Assembly (NCBI GenBank): GCA_003550325.1
Contig: QKWP01000636.1
Coordinates: 24,508 to 88,507, forward strand
DNA: 64,000 nucleotides
Origin: Gigaspora rosea
Lineage: Eukaryota; Glomeromycota; Glomeromycetes; Diversisporales; Gigasporaceae
Direction: 5' to 3'
Positions 46,772 through 58,400 of the stretch are shown here, one piece after another (position 1 is the first letter of the stretch; each line of letters begins with the position of its first letter). A program made the translations under genes and the position numbers. The notes beneath the pieces were generated by a model. That model was not told the DNA's origin. It was given only the letters and a program-made list of their open reading frames with translations, and ran no database searches.

Positions 46772-47564
46772 TATTTTTGTAAGTTATTAATTATTATTTT
46801 TTAACAAGTAAAAATTTTTAAATTTGTTTTTTTTAATAATCGATTAACTTTTCTACATATAAAAGTTAAATTATACTAAGTAAATCAATAAAATGATCTA
46901 ATCAGTATATAAAATTACATATACTCTGAAATTTTGAGATGATTTGGTTAAAATCGTATTAATACACTTTTACAATTTACATTTAGGCAAAAAAAATTAA
47001 AAAATTTATAAATTTTTTAACTTAATCGTAAATTATAAAAGTGTATTAATAAGATTTTAACTAAATTATCTCAAAATTTTAGGGTATATGTAATTTTGTA
47101 TCACGAACAACTTTACTTATATCATTTTTATTGATTTACTTTCGATAATGTTAACTTTTATATGTAGCTACGATATACGATTATTTTAAAAAAAATTAAA
47201 AAAAATTTTTTAAAATAATCGTATATCGTAGCTACATATAAAAGTTAAAATTATCTAAAGTAAATCGATAAAAATGATCTAAATAAAGTTGTTCAGTATA
47301 CAAAATTACATATACCCTAAAATTTTGAGATAATTTGGTTAAAATCTTATTAATACATTTTTATAATTTACGATTAAGTTAAAAAATTTTTAATTTTTAA
47401 ATAAAATTTTTATTTATTAAAACTTCTATATAATCACAATTTTTTTTATATGCAATTTTATTATAATTGTGATATATAGAATCTCTCTATATTAGTCATA
47501 TCTCTATATAATCACCACTTTTCATATCCCGAGGGTGTGATTATATGGAGGTTTGACTATATTT

Positions 47565-47790
47565 CAAAAATAATTTCGAAATATTTCAAAATTTTTCAAA
47601 ATATTTTGAAATAATAAATTTTGAAATATTTCGAAAAAATTTTAAAATATTTTGAAAACTTTTCGAAATATTTTGAAAACATTTTGAAATATTTCGAAAT
47701 ATAAATTTTGAAATATTGTGAAAATATTAAGTAATATTCGAAAATACAAAATAATATTAAATAATTTCTAAATAATGTACTGTCGACCTA
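47565..47790. repeat. GAAATATTTCGAAAT low-complexity tract
   Basis: Overlapping GAAATATTTCAAAAT and AAATATTTTGAAA words, self-complementary and repeated throughout. Similar tracts are at 43490-43570 and 43951-43980. Confidence 0.6.
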
Positions 47791-47839
47791 TAAAAAAGTG
47801 ATCCTATCAATACTTTCCATATTTAATTTCTGATAATCT

Positions 47840-48090
47840 GCCATTTTCTGAAACAAATGATCATGTTCCAGATGCATTTGAACCAAAAATTCAATTCTGG
47901 GTCATTTGAATCAACCCGTGTTCAAATGATACTATTTCTGGTTTATTTGAGCCCTTAACCCGTTCAAATAATATCATTTCGAGGAGATTAAAATGATCCA
48001 ATCTGGGATCAAATAATCCAATTTGTGGTTCAAAATGCACCTATTTCTTCATGTTCATTTGAACACAACCTGGTTTCAAATAATTACATT
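47840..48090. repeat. Degenerate minisatellite around ATTTGAACC
   Basis: CATTTGAACC, TCATTTGAATCAACC, GTTCAAATGATACTATTTC, GTTTATTTGAGCCC and CATTTGAACACAACC words recur every 30-40 bases, in both orientations. Non-coding; also weakly present in each 0.6-kb unit that follows. Confidence 0.55.
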
Positions 48091-48870
48091 TCCTAGTGCA
48101 TTTGAAATCATCATGGATTGAATAATAACTTTTGAATAATATTACCAAAATTTGCTAAATATAAATATATTGAAATATTTTGAAAATATTTAAAATAAAA
48201 TTCAATTAGACAAATAAGACAAAAAGTGTAAAAATTTTAATAATAAAACTTTATTTAATTAATAATCCCCTTAATTTTCAATTATTACATTAGCATATGA
48301 CTCGATTATATAAAAATATAAATTAAAAAATCAGGAATGCATTTACTAAAAAGAATGTATACAATATGCATTTACTATAAATAGTCATTTTGTTTTCAAA
48401 GTAGATTAATTTTTATTAAATATTTGCCAATCTCTAAATATAGTATAAATAATATTTAATTTAAAAATAGAGCTAAAATTTTTAAAACGATTGTTATGAG
48501 CAGTTTTATTAATTAAAACAATTTCAAAAGTATTAAAAATCTAAATATAAATGTAATTCTTTTTTAATAACGAATCAAATATTCAAATATATTTGAATTA
48601 ATTAAAATATATCTAAAAATAATTAATTTATGTATATATTTTGACTGATTATACAGATTAAAATGATTACATTCTCTGTTTATTTGAAATTGTCATGTGT
48701 TGAAAAGATAAATTTTGAATAATGTTAACAAAATTTTCAAATTTAATATATTTTAATATTAGTGCAACAGTTTGAAATATTTTGAAATCATTTAAAAATA
48801 AAATTCAATTAGATGAATAATAAATGAGACAAAAAGTATAAATTTTAATAATAAACCTTTTTTTATTTAT

Positions 48871-49190
48871 GAATTTTGCTAACTATAACTGCTGGTGATG
48901 ATTACCTGTAGTTACTTGCCAATCAAAATTCAGGATCAGGTTTAATATATAATAATTTTGTAAAAAGAAATTTTTTAAAAAATCACTTCTAACTAAAAAT
49001 TTTGTCTATAAAACTACATTTTTTTATGCAAAAAAAAAATTCCTTGCTAAATTTTACTATAAACAAAGCTTCATTCTAACCTTTACCCTTTATCTTTACT
49101 CTAATATTAAAATGGTTTAATTTTTATTTAATAAAATCATTTATTTTTTTATGCATTGTAATATCACTAGCAGTGATTTTTAGTTATTTC
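48871..49190. repeat. 350-bp element family, copy 4
   Basis: AACTGCTGGTGATGATTACC at the left and ATCACTAGCAGTGATTTTTA at the right are loosely inverted. The interior matches the copy at 40591-40950 over most of its length. It separates the first and second units of the tandem array. Confidence 0.65.
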
Positions 49191-49453
49191 CTTTATTTAT
49201 ATTTAATAATTTCCTTAATTTTCAATTATTATAAAAAACTTTTTCCCCTAGATCACTAAACCAAAATTGGAGCTATAGGAAAACAACAAAATATAAATTG
49301 TGAAAACCTAAATAACATCATAATTATAGGCCTCATGGCCTAAACTGTGTCTATTAAATACCTGGTTCTTATTCGTGTTCGTTCAAAATAACTAAAAGGA
49401 AGGGAGACAATCTATTCCTTACACCTCTTGCGTTTTCGAACCTCCTCCCAACA

Positions 49454-51669
49454 ATGTCCTCAACCCAACAACTACCATTACCGATGGAGGACCTCCAACA
49501 GACCTCACTAGAAGATATTCAAACTAGTGTCTCTGAATCAATCACTGCCCCAAGAACTCATGTCGCTAAACGAACTAAAAATCACCACCAGCCCTCATCT
49601 ACTGTCACCCCACTCCTCTCTTTGTCATCTAAAAAATTCCCAGAAGTGGCGAATCTAGTTTACTCCTAGTAAATCAATTGATGACATCATTGGAACAAAC
49701 AACAACAAGCGTGGGAAATTCGATGATCATATTGGGACCCGAAACGGTTCCCATAACACCAAATATAGACAACATACACTATGTGATGGAAACTACTACA
49801 GAACTTAATCCTACCGGACTAATCACTAGCCCAAACCCCTGGGCTGACCCTTCTGAGGAGTATTGGACTAGCACCGACCACAAACTCGACCCTAAACAGA
49901 TGACAAATGATGTTCAACTAGACGCTATAGAAATCGAATCAAATACTACTATCAAGGCAGATATTATACCAAAAAAATTGTACAGGCGAGCACATGCACC
50001 AAACAGAAGACCTCTAACAGACTGGGTAACAGGCTCCCTAAAAATAATTGCAGATAATAGACAACTAACTCTCAATACGGATACATGGCATTATGAAGCG
50101 ATTATGGACGGCTTCGACTCTCAGGATAAATTATGAGAATTTTTACTGCATAAATTACAAACAAAGCCCACTAGAATCAATATTCCACCTGCAATTACAC
50201 AAAAAATTCAATACTTGGATACAGCATTTTTCAAATTATTCTCTCGTGACAAAAGTATTGCTCCGAAACATCAAATAGAATTTGAAGCACTTTATGAACT
50301 AGCATTAGAAAAATTCTGTCGCCACAATGATGTTAGATTTGTCAACAAAACAAATAGAAACCAAATTTATGGAAAACTAAGAATCAAATTGGCCATTGAT
50401 TACTTATGCAATCTTGACTTCCTTATGATAAAACCTCACGACTGCACTCGATATATTTACTACTGCCTCAACTTAGCAAAAATTATACCGAAACTTACAT
50501 TTGAACAAACTCGCACATGCTTATTCGCAGTATATAAGAAGATCCTCGTCCCTCTCCCGGACTGGCCACATGAAATAGATCCTACAATAGCAATGCTACC
50601 ACATCACTCCTTCTAACAGATAGAAGAAATACTAGAGCTATACTAACTGCTTTACGGAAAGTCTTTAAATTCAGCCAACTACCAGACACCTACTTTGACA
50701 CCCCTATTCAACCATTACCTGACGATATAAGAGNTTACGGAAAGTCTTTAAATTCAGCCAACTACCAGACACCTACTTTGACACCCCTATTCAACCATTA
50801 CCTGACGATATAAGAGACCTACATCTGGCCGTCCGGGACCTATTCCCCATACAGACTGGGATACACTTAAAAAATTAAGCGAATATAGACAAACTCTAAA
50901 GTCCTACTATAAATTTGATCAGATACCTCCTAATTACTTTTCACCCCCACCGGCAAAAGAAAAGTTACCAGTTACCCCTCAAGCTCTCAACTTAGCCGTC
51001 AGACACCTATTTCCTTCTGACCCCAAGGATACAGTTGAACTTCGTAATATAGTTAAGCTCTTGAGAGAGCACTACTCATTTAGGCAAATTCCTAACGATT
51101 TTTTCAAACAAAAGCTAAACTTACCTTCGGATCCGAACCAAATCAAAACACAACTAAAATACACTTTTCTGATCAAAGATGACACACTGGCTAAAGAATT
51201 CATCAAAGAAATAATTGGAAGATACAAGATTAGTTGGCCAATGCCACTTCATTACATGACCGCAAATTCTACAGAATTACTATTATTACCTACCGACCAC
51301 TTGTTGGTTACAAAAATAAACATTACAGTTCCAATTAGATCTCCTAAGTTACTAGTTGAAACTTCAAGGCGACTACGTAATCATTATTATTTCCACCATA
51401 TACCTGAAACCTGGATTGAAATCATAAATAGCACAGAGGACAGACCTAATCTTCCCTTGGATATCACACAAGCAACCGCTATGATCACTCAGGTCGAGAA
51501 CTGCAAACACATACAACTTTCGATTAAAACTTACAATAACATCATACCCACAATTGAAACTCTTCGCCAACACTTCTGCTTCTGCAGCTTTCCTACATCA
51601 TTCATAGAAGTACCCGACCTCCCGGAACCCTCATGGGACATATTTGACAATTACTCACCTTCCCAATAA
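49454..51669 (+). pseudogene. LINE B ORF1 with repeated LR-x2-[YF]-x-F-x2-IP motif
   Basis: Begins at the ATG at 49454 and ends at 51669, about 740 residues if frame changes are bridged. One stop (TGA at about 50134, where Arg would be CGA) and a shift near 49670 break the first part; an assembly duplication with an N disrupts the middle. The first 200 residues are Thr/Pro-rich and disordered. From about 50640 on a motif recurs: LRKVFKFSQLPDTYF, LKSYYKFDQIPPNYF, LREHYSFRQIPNDFF, LRNHYYFHHIPETWI, LRQHFCFCSFPTSFI, roughly every 60-90 residues. I know of no named domain with this pattern. It replaces the usual RRM/zinc-knuckle ORF1, so an RNA-binding or assembly role is only inferred. Confidence 0.65.
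50652..50816. other. 82-bp exact duplication around a single N
   Basis: Bases 50652-50733 and 50735-50816 are identical, separated only by the N at 50734. This is the footprint of two contig ends joined without trimming their overlap. The duplicated ORF1 motif here is likely not real. Confidence 0.85.
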
Positions 51670-51716
51670 GTGGAAATACTAATACAAGTGGAGAGTCTCC
51701 TTCTCATACTGATTAC

Positions 51717-52440
51717 ATGCATCAAACACAATCGTTTGGCTCTTCACTCTAACATAATATAAATATACATAATGGAATCAACCTAGTTACACACAATATT
51801 AGAGGACTAAACCAAACCACCAAACTCCAAGAATGGATAGAAACCTGTACTGAAACTAATGCACACATTATTTCTATTACTGAAACCAAACTAGCCAATA
51901 ATGATTTGGAACTTGCTAACCCATTATCACTTTTACACATCTAACTTCTAACCATATGAGAACAACCAAAGAGAGACTAGTCTAGGAACCGCATTAATGG
52001 TGTACAAAGATTTACAACCATACATCCATGATATCAAAACATACCCAGGCACAGCAATTTACATAGATCTCTTCTTCCTTAGAAAAAATAAAACCAGAAT
52101 TATCTCAGTATATCTCACATCTAACCATCGTGAACTCTGCAGAAAAACTCAGGACCAAGTGTTTGAATAGTACCTCAATGCTAAAACAAAAAACTGGCAC
52201 ACAATTATCCTTGGAGATTTCAACACCAACCAGAATAGAGAAAAAAATTTTCCTTTATTTAGAAATCTAAACGCAGCACAGGCAGTTAGCTTTCTGGACT
52301 TTTATAGCATAACTACCCAACTTAGATTGGACCACATACAACTAGCCAAATCGATAACATTTGGCGTCATCATGAGATGATACTAGACCTTGACCCCCAC
52401 CATTACGGACGCCACTTATATTACAGGAAGTAATCACCAT
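51717..52440 (+). pseudogene. LINE B ORF2 part 1: AP-like endonuclease
   Basis: Starts at the ATG at 51717, 48 bases after ORF1 ends. NLVTHNIRGLNQTTKLQEW and ISITETKL (catalytic Glu) are followed, after a frame change near 51925, by TSLGTALMVYKDL, RIISVYLTSNHRELCRKTQD, TIILGDFNTNQNREKN (GDFN motif, about 52205), IDNIWRHHEM and GSNHHI (about 52425). The order and motifs are those of LINE endonucleases. Stops are at about 51750 and 52168. The first falls early, so translation from this ATG would fail. Confidence 0.85.
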
Positions 52441-52529
52441 ATAATAAAACCACATAGCATTTAAATATTTTACCATCTCATAGCCCTAGGAATAAAAAGC
52501 GCAAACGTAGAATATTTCAATACAACAAA

Positions 52530-54500
52530 ATGACACAACAAAATTGGAAGGAATATACAACGACAGTAGCTAACACCTTTGACAAGAGCGCTTCATTAGT
52601 ACAATCTGATGACCAAAAACAACTAGACAAAAGCTGGAACTTCTGGAAAGCGACAGTCAAGCACGCTATCAATAAACATGTACCTTATACTTATTCCACT
52701 ACAAAACAATTCTATGCATTATCATTAAAAGCAACCCATCTTCACACCACCTTAAAGTCCATAAAGAAATGCCTCCAGATCCTAACTACTATTAACAATG
52801 GCCTAGTCAGCATAGTGAACTAATTAATAAACAAAATTACCAAATTAACAGAAATAGATATCATCCTACTAAGTGAGTCTTATACAGCAAAGCAGTTAAA
52901 CCTTTTAATTGCGAAATTAAAACAGCATAAACATACAATATGGGTTGCCCGCAACCAAGAAACTCGACAGCAACAATTCAATCACATTGAATTTTATGTA
53001 AAGCGAAGACACCAAGACTTTAGTAACAATACTAGTAGAATGCTAGATAGCATTCTGAAGAGACAAAAAGATACCATTCGGGCAGGCAAGATAATCCTAA
53101 TGGATGAAGTTATAACAGACAAAGATGAAATACTTAGACATTTCCTTACCCACTACAAACAATGGACCAAAAATAACCTACCAAACAACGACATAGACGA
53201 AGAATGGGCAGAAGCTTATGAACCTATTAAAACAATTGATCTGAATATATATAACCCACTACTAAAACCTATAGGAAATAAAGAGTTACTTAATACGATT
53301 AAACTAGCCCCACTCGGAAAAGCAATGGGCCCTTCAGGCATTGCCAATGAAGCTCTCCAACACCTACCCCAAACTGCCATCGACAGATTAAAAAATATCC
53401 TCAACGATTGTTTATGGCTAAATAAAGTTCCTTAGCACTGGACCAGCGCACACATATGGCCCATAGCTAAGAAACCTACTTATAATTACAATCTATCAGA
53501 AACCAGACCAATCACGTGGATTGATTACACACGAAAAATACTTACTAAAATCGTCAACAATAGATTAACCACAATACTAATGCATAATGAAGTCTTATTA
53601 CCATTTAACTTTGCAGGATTCACACTACAGTCTACTTTACAACCTATCTCTAGACTAACCCATATTATTGAAGATCCAACCACAAATAAAAAAGGACTAT
53701 GGGCATTATCTCAAGACATGTCGAAAGCCTTCGATTCCGTCCACATTAAAACTTTAGAAAGAGCACTTCTCAGAATCAAAATTTAACACAAATCATCGAG
53801 CTAATTATATACTTGCTCTCTAATCGGACAACTCTATGAAGTAGGAGACGGTATCGATCAGGGGGAAACATTCTCTCCACTCTTATGGAAAATATACTAC
53901 GATCCACTAATTACGGTGATACACAACCAACACAAAGGCTACATAGTGACTATACCAACGAACCCACCACGTCTTATCCACACATCAGTAATGGCATACA
54001 TGGATGACTCACTCTGGATCACCCCAAATAAAAATGCTTTAAAACGCATTATATCGACCGCTTCATCTTTCTATAAACTGAACAATATCAAGGTCAACTC
54101 ACTCAAATCAGCAATGATCACGAATTCCATGGACGACAACCCCTATATATTGTTTGATAATACGATCATATACGCGAACAAAAAAAATGAACCTCTTAAG
54201 TATCTAGGAGCATGGTTCTCCCTAGAAAATAACTACAAGACTGTTCAGAAACTAATTATAGCAGAAACTAAAACTAATCTAAAGAAACTGCAATTTGCAA
54301 AGATAACTGAAAAACAGGCAGTTTACGTAATTAACAGCGTTATCATACCCCGATTCCAATACAGAATCCAAGCCTCTTACCTCAACTCAGCACAACTCAC
54401 TAATTTGACGAAAAGATGCATTAACCTAATCAAATATAAAGGAAAATTGGCTCGTGGAATACCCAATATCTTCATTCTCTGCCTGACATTTACGCATTAA
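52530..54500 (+). pseudogene. LINE B ORF2 part 2: reverse transcriptase
   Basis: Visible blocks are APLGKAMGPSGIANEALQHL (about 53307), RPITWIDYTRKILTKIVNNR (about 53503), FAGFTLQSTLQP, LSQDMSKAFDSV (motif A, about 53707), DGIDQGETFSPLLWKIYYDP (about 53850) and AYMDDSLWI (motif C, 53994-54020). LKYLGAWFSLEN follows. Frame changes or stops lie near 52822, 53433 and 53786. The polymerase residues themselves are intact. The motifs match LINE A closely in order but little in sequence, so A and B are different families of the same broad clade. Confidence 0.9.
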
Positions 54501-54604
54501 ATAGCATACAACAGGCGCAACAATCCACACTTATTATATCACTCTTAAAAAACCTAAACAATTCAGACTTTGATGCTTTTTTTTTTAAACTAAGACTTTA
54601 GCAA

Positions 54605-55402
54605 TTGCAAGATTCTGCAAATACTGATTCTTCTATACTAGAACAACCCACTCTCTTCTCCACGACACAACACAATACCCATACAGGCCGAGCAATATCT
54701 GAGTGCTACAACCTTGGTGTACAAATGACAAGACCTCTATTAACTTGGCCTACTCTAACTAAAATAAAAGGAACATCTATCAATAATGTCCTTATCTACC
54801 ACCCCCAAGGAAACAAGATTAAACAGAAATTGAACCTACATGCAATTACTTGCATCAAACAATTCCTGACTCATGATAATACACAATTTCTAAACTGGAA
54901 AGAATTTTATCACAATATAAGAAAAATCCCAAAGAGCAAGACCCCAAAATGGTTCACTCAGATACAAGAAATCATTACAGACCAAACTAATCCGGCACAA
55001 ACCTTAGTGTGCCCCAATCCCTTCACATGCCAGAAATGGACTCCTTCCAAACACCCCTGGATCATTACAAGTCAAGGAAAGATAGCAAAAATATTTAACC
55101 CCACAACCAACCAACCCACGCTCGACACTTCAAAATACTAAACCCCACGATATACGAAATCTCTCCATGCCCAGAGTGCAAAGACAAGGACATGAAAATT
55201 AATAGAGTTCGCTATTACCTATGCATAGACAACAAAACTTATTATAACCTTCAAGTGAACAGTAAACGTCACATACATGCAAATATGCAAAAAATCAAAC
55301 TCGCACTTAATAATAATAGAATTGTACCCTCTACAAAAAATAAAAACTCTATTACCTCAAATCCAACACTGTTACCCCTTAACCGCATTCAACAGAGTAT
55401 AT
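54605..55402 (+). pseudogene. LINE B ORF2 linker, upstream side of the insertion
   Basis: Two frames (54605-55141 and 55192-55404) separated by a stop cover the region between the thumb and RNase H. ISPCPECKDKD at about 55165 is a possible zinc site. The frame is cut at 55403 by the DDE transposon and resumes at 59565. Confidence 0.7.
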
Positions 55403-58400
55403 AGTAAAGTAGTACTGTACGGTAATACAGATTCGGACTGACTTTTAAAAAAAATATATACATTCTTTTATACTCAGACATACATATGATGCATAAAAAA
55501 ATGTACAAGTTGTACTTTACGTATGATGCATAAAAAAAATACATGCTTTGCATAAAATATATAATCATTTCGATAGCATATTTTATTTGATGCGTTGACG
55601 TAGCTCATAATTAATTGTTAATTAAAATCAGGTGATGTATATAAAATACAGCAAGCTTTAACGTTAGCACGTCTCTCTTTTTTAACTCTTTGATAGATAA
55701 AATTGAAATATGGATTTCGAATTATCTGATGTTGAAAAACATCAATTTGACTTAGTAGATCCTGAATATGAACCAGAGGTATATATTGTAATATTGTTAA
55801 TAAAATTTTTTGAATTATTACCGATCATATTCAAATTTTAAATTATTGTTAGTAAAAATTTTTTTTGAACTATTATTGATCATATTGAAATTTAAATTAT
55901 TATAAGAAATTATCTGAATCTGAATCATTAAGCGAAGAATCAATTAATGATAACAGCGATGAGGAAATTTTTGAAATTGCATGTTTCATATCTCGTTTTC
56001 TTGTAAAAACTGTAATTCATTCCAATGTACCTATTGAGTATCCATCAACCTCACAAAATGGCATAGCTACTATATTTCATGTTGCAGATTGGTTAGATTC
56101 GAATCATGCATGGAAAAATGTAATATTATATAAAGTTTTTAAATTTAATTTAAAAATAAATACATATTAATTAATTAATTACCTAATTTAGATTCAATAT
56201 TCTATGGGTGGCGGTAGAGTTCATCAAATCAAAAATTCACCATACTTTGGTAATATTCAAGTAAATAAAGAAGAGCGCTATTGTATGGGAATTAAAGTTT
56301 GCCAATTTACCGATCCAACATTTATAAATATTGAGCACAATGAAGTTGATATGGAATCTTCATTATGGAAAAAGATAACTAATAATCAAAATGTTGAGGC
56401 TAGAAAAATGAATACTTAACACGTAATATTATTAATTATTTATAGTATATTATTTTTTTAATAATAAATTAAATATTAAATTTTATTTGATTTATAGAAA
56501 ATACTTAGCAATTAAGAATAATTCTTGTAAATTTAAAAATGATAATGGAACTATGTGCTTAGAAAAACCAATTTTATGCAAATCACGCATTACTCAAAAT
56601 ATATATCAATGGTTTATTGGATGTTCGATGTATAAACTTGGAGATAAATGGCATCGTTATGTTAAGCTTGATTCTGAAGAAATTGATATTAAACTTTTTC
56701 AAGATTTACTTCTTGAACGAGCTGAGGTATTTAATATATTTATTTATATAATTTAATAAGTTAATAAGTTAATAATTTAATAATTTAATTTTAATTATTT
56801 TAGATACAAGAAAATTTACCTTATTGTTCAACACTATTACATAGATCTTCTAAAAGAAAAAAATGCGGTAATAATTTTATCTTTAAATTAATTATTATAT
56901 TAAATTTATTTTAAATTTATTTAATAAATTATAATTTATTTAGATTATATTCATAATTTACCTAATGGAAAAATTGATCGGGGTGAAATTATTCAAAAAA
57001 CTTGTCCAGTAAAATTTTACAAATTTACTCCTCAAGATCTTACTGCTTGTCCATTTATTGCATTAGTATGCATTGGAACACACAATCCTCCTCCTCCTCC
57101 GGAAAAAATTCCAGCAGATATAAAAATAAATTTGCAAACTTTAATTAATCAAGCTATAGATAACAATGATATAATTACTTCAGGAAATCTCCAATCAAGT
57201 ATAACTATTTTATATTTATTTTAAATTTAATTTGCTTAATTATTTATTATTTAAATAATTTAATTTTATTTATTTTTATAGATAGTTTAATAAAAGCATA
57301 TTTCAAATCTGAAAATTTATCTGATATTCATCAATCGCTAAATAATATAGATAAATTACGAATTTTAGTTGCAAAAGCATACAAGAATTTACATCCATAT
57401 GGTCAAGGCATCTTAGGTGTTTTTCATGCAGCTAAAACAAATAATCCTGAAGTAAAAAATTATATTCATCAAATTGGTAAATTTAAATTTACTATTATTT
57501 AAAAATTTGTATTTATTAAAATTTAAAATTTATTAATTTTAATATTTATTTAGAGTGATTTGATAATGATTATATTATAATTACTTGTATGTTAAAGGAA
57601 CAAGCTGAATTATTAATTGATTTGAAATGTTTTCAAATTGATATGTCATACAAACGTATCAAAGGTGAAATTAATGAATATGAAATTAATACATATGATA
57701 AAAATCATTAAGTAAGTTAATTTTATATTGTATTTTATAAATTTATAATAAAATATAATTTAAATTTAATATTAATTAAATTTAGTTTTAAGCTATTGTA
57801 GAATATATACGAATATATCATCAGCAAATGGATATAAAAAATTATTTAACACATTATTTAACATAATTCAAAAACTTACTAATAAACCACTAAATATTTA
57901 TCATATTCATGGTAAAGGTTGGAAATGCATAATTGGAGACTTAGACGCTGGTCAAGCAAAAGGATTAGGGCTTGCTTTGTATGAGTTAGATCAATCTAAA
58001 GATTGGGAAACACACTTAATGTATATATTTAAATCATGTGTTATACATTTTCAACGGTAAATATTTTTATGATATTTAAACAAAATTTTTTATAAAATAA
58101 ATAAAATTAATTATTAATGTATTTATTATATAGAAATTTATTTAATAAACATTTTCCTGAAGAAATTTATACTTTGGCAAAATCAATTATTACTGCACCA
58201 TCCTCCGAATCAGTTGAATTTATTTTAGATACAATTAGATTATCAGATGAAATTGGAGCGAAAAGTAGATAATAATATATTATAATTTGAATATTTTATT
58301 GTAAAAAATTTAAAATAATAATATTATATATATTAAATAGATTGGGCAAATTATTATGAAACTCCATGGATAATTTCATCATTAAATATAAATATGACTA

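Larger units (their letters stand above)
44157..47559. mobile_element. TA-flanked outer element (CAGTCAAACCTCCATATAGT)
   Basis: Begins CAGTCAAACCTCCATATAGT and ends with the near complement ATATGGAGGTTTGACTA, with TA at 44155-44156 and 47560-47561. Subterminal TATATAGTCAC/ATATAATCAC words repeat at both ends. Without the pogo element inside it (44377-46771) it is about 1 kb and non-coding, with three alternating-orientation arms at about 46862-46975, 47035-47165 and 47222-47390. Pogo/mariner-type MITE by its ends. Confidence 0.75.
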
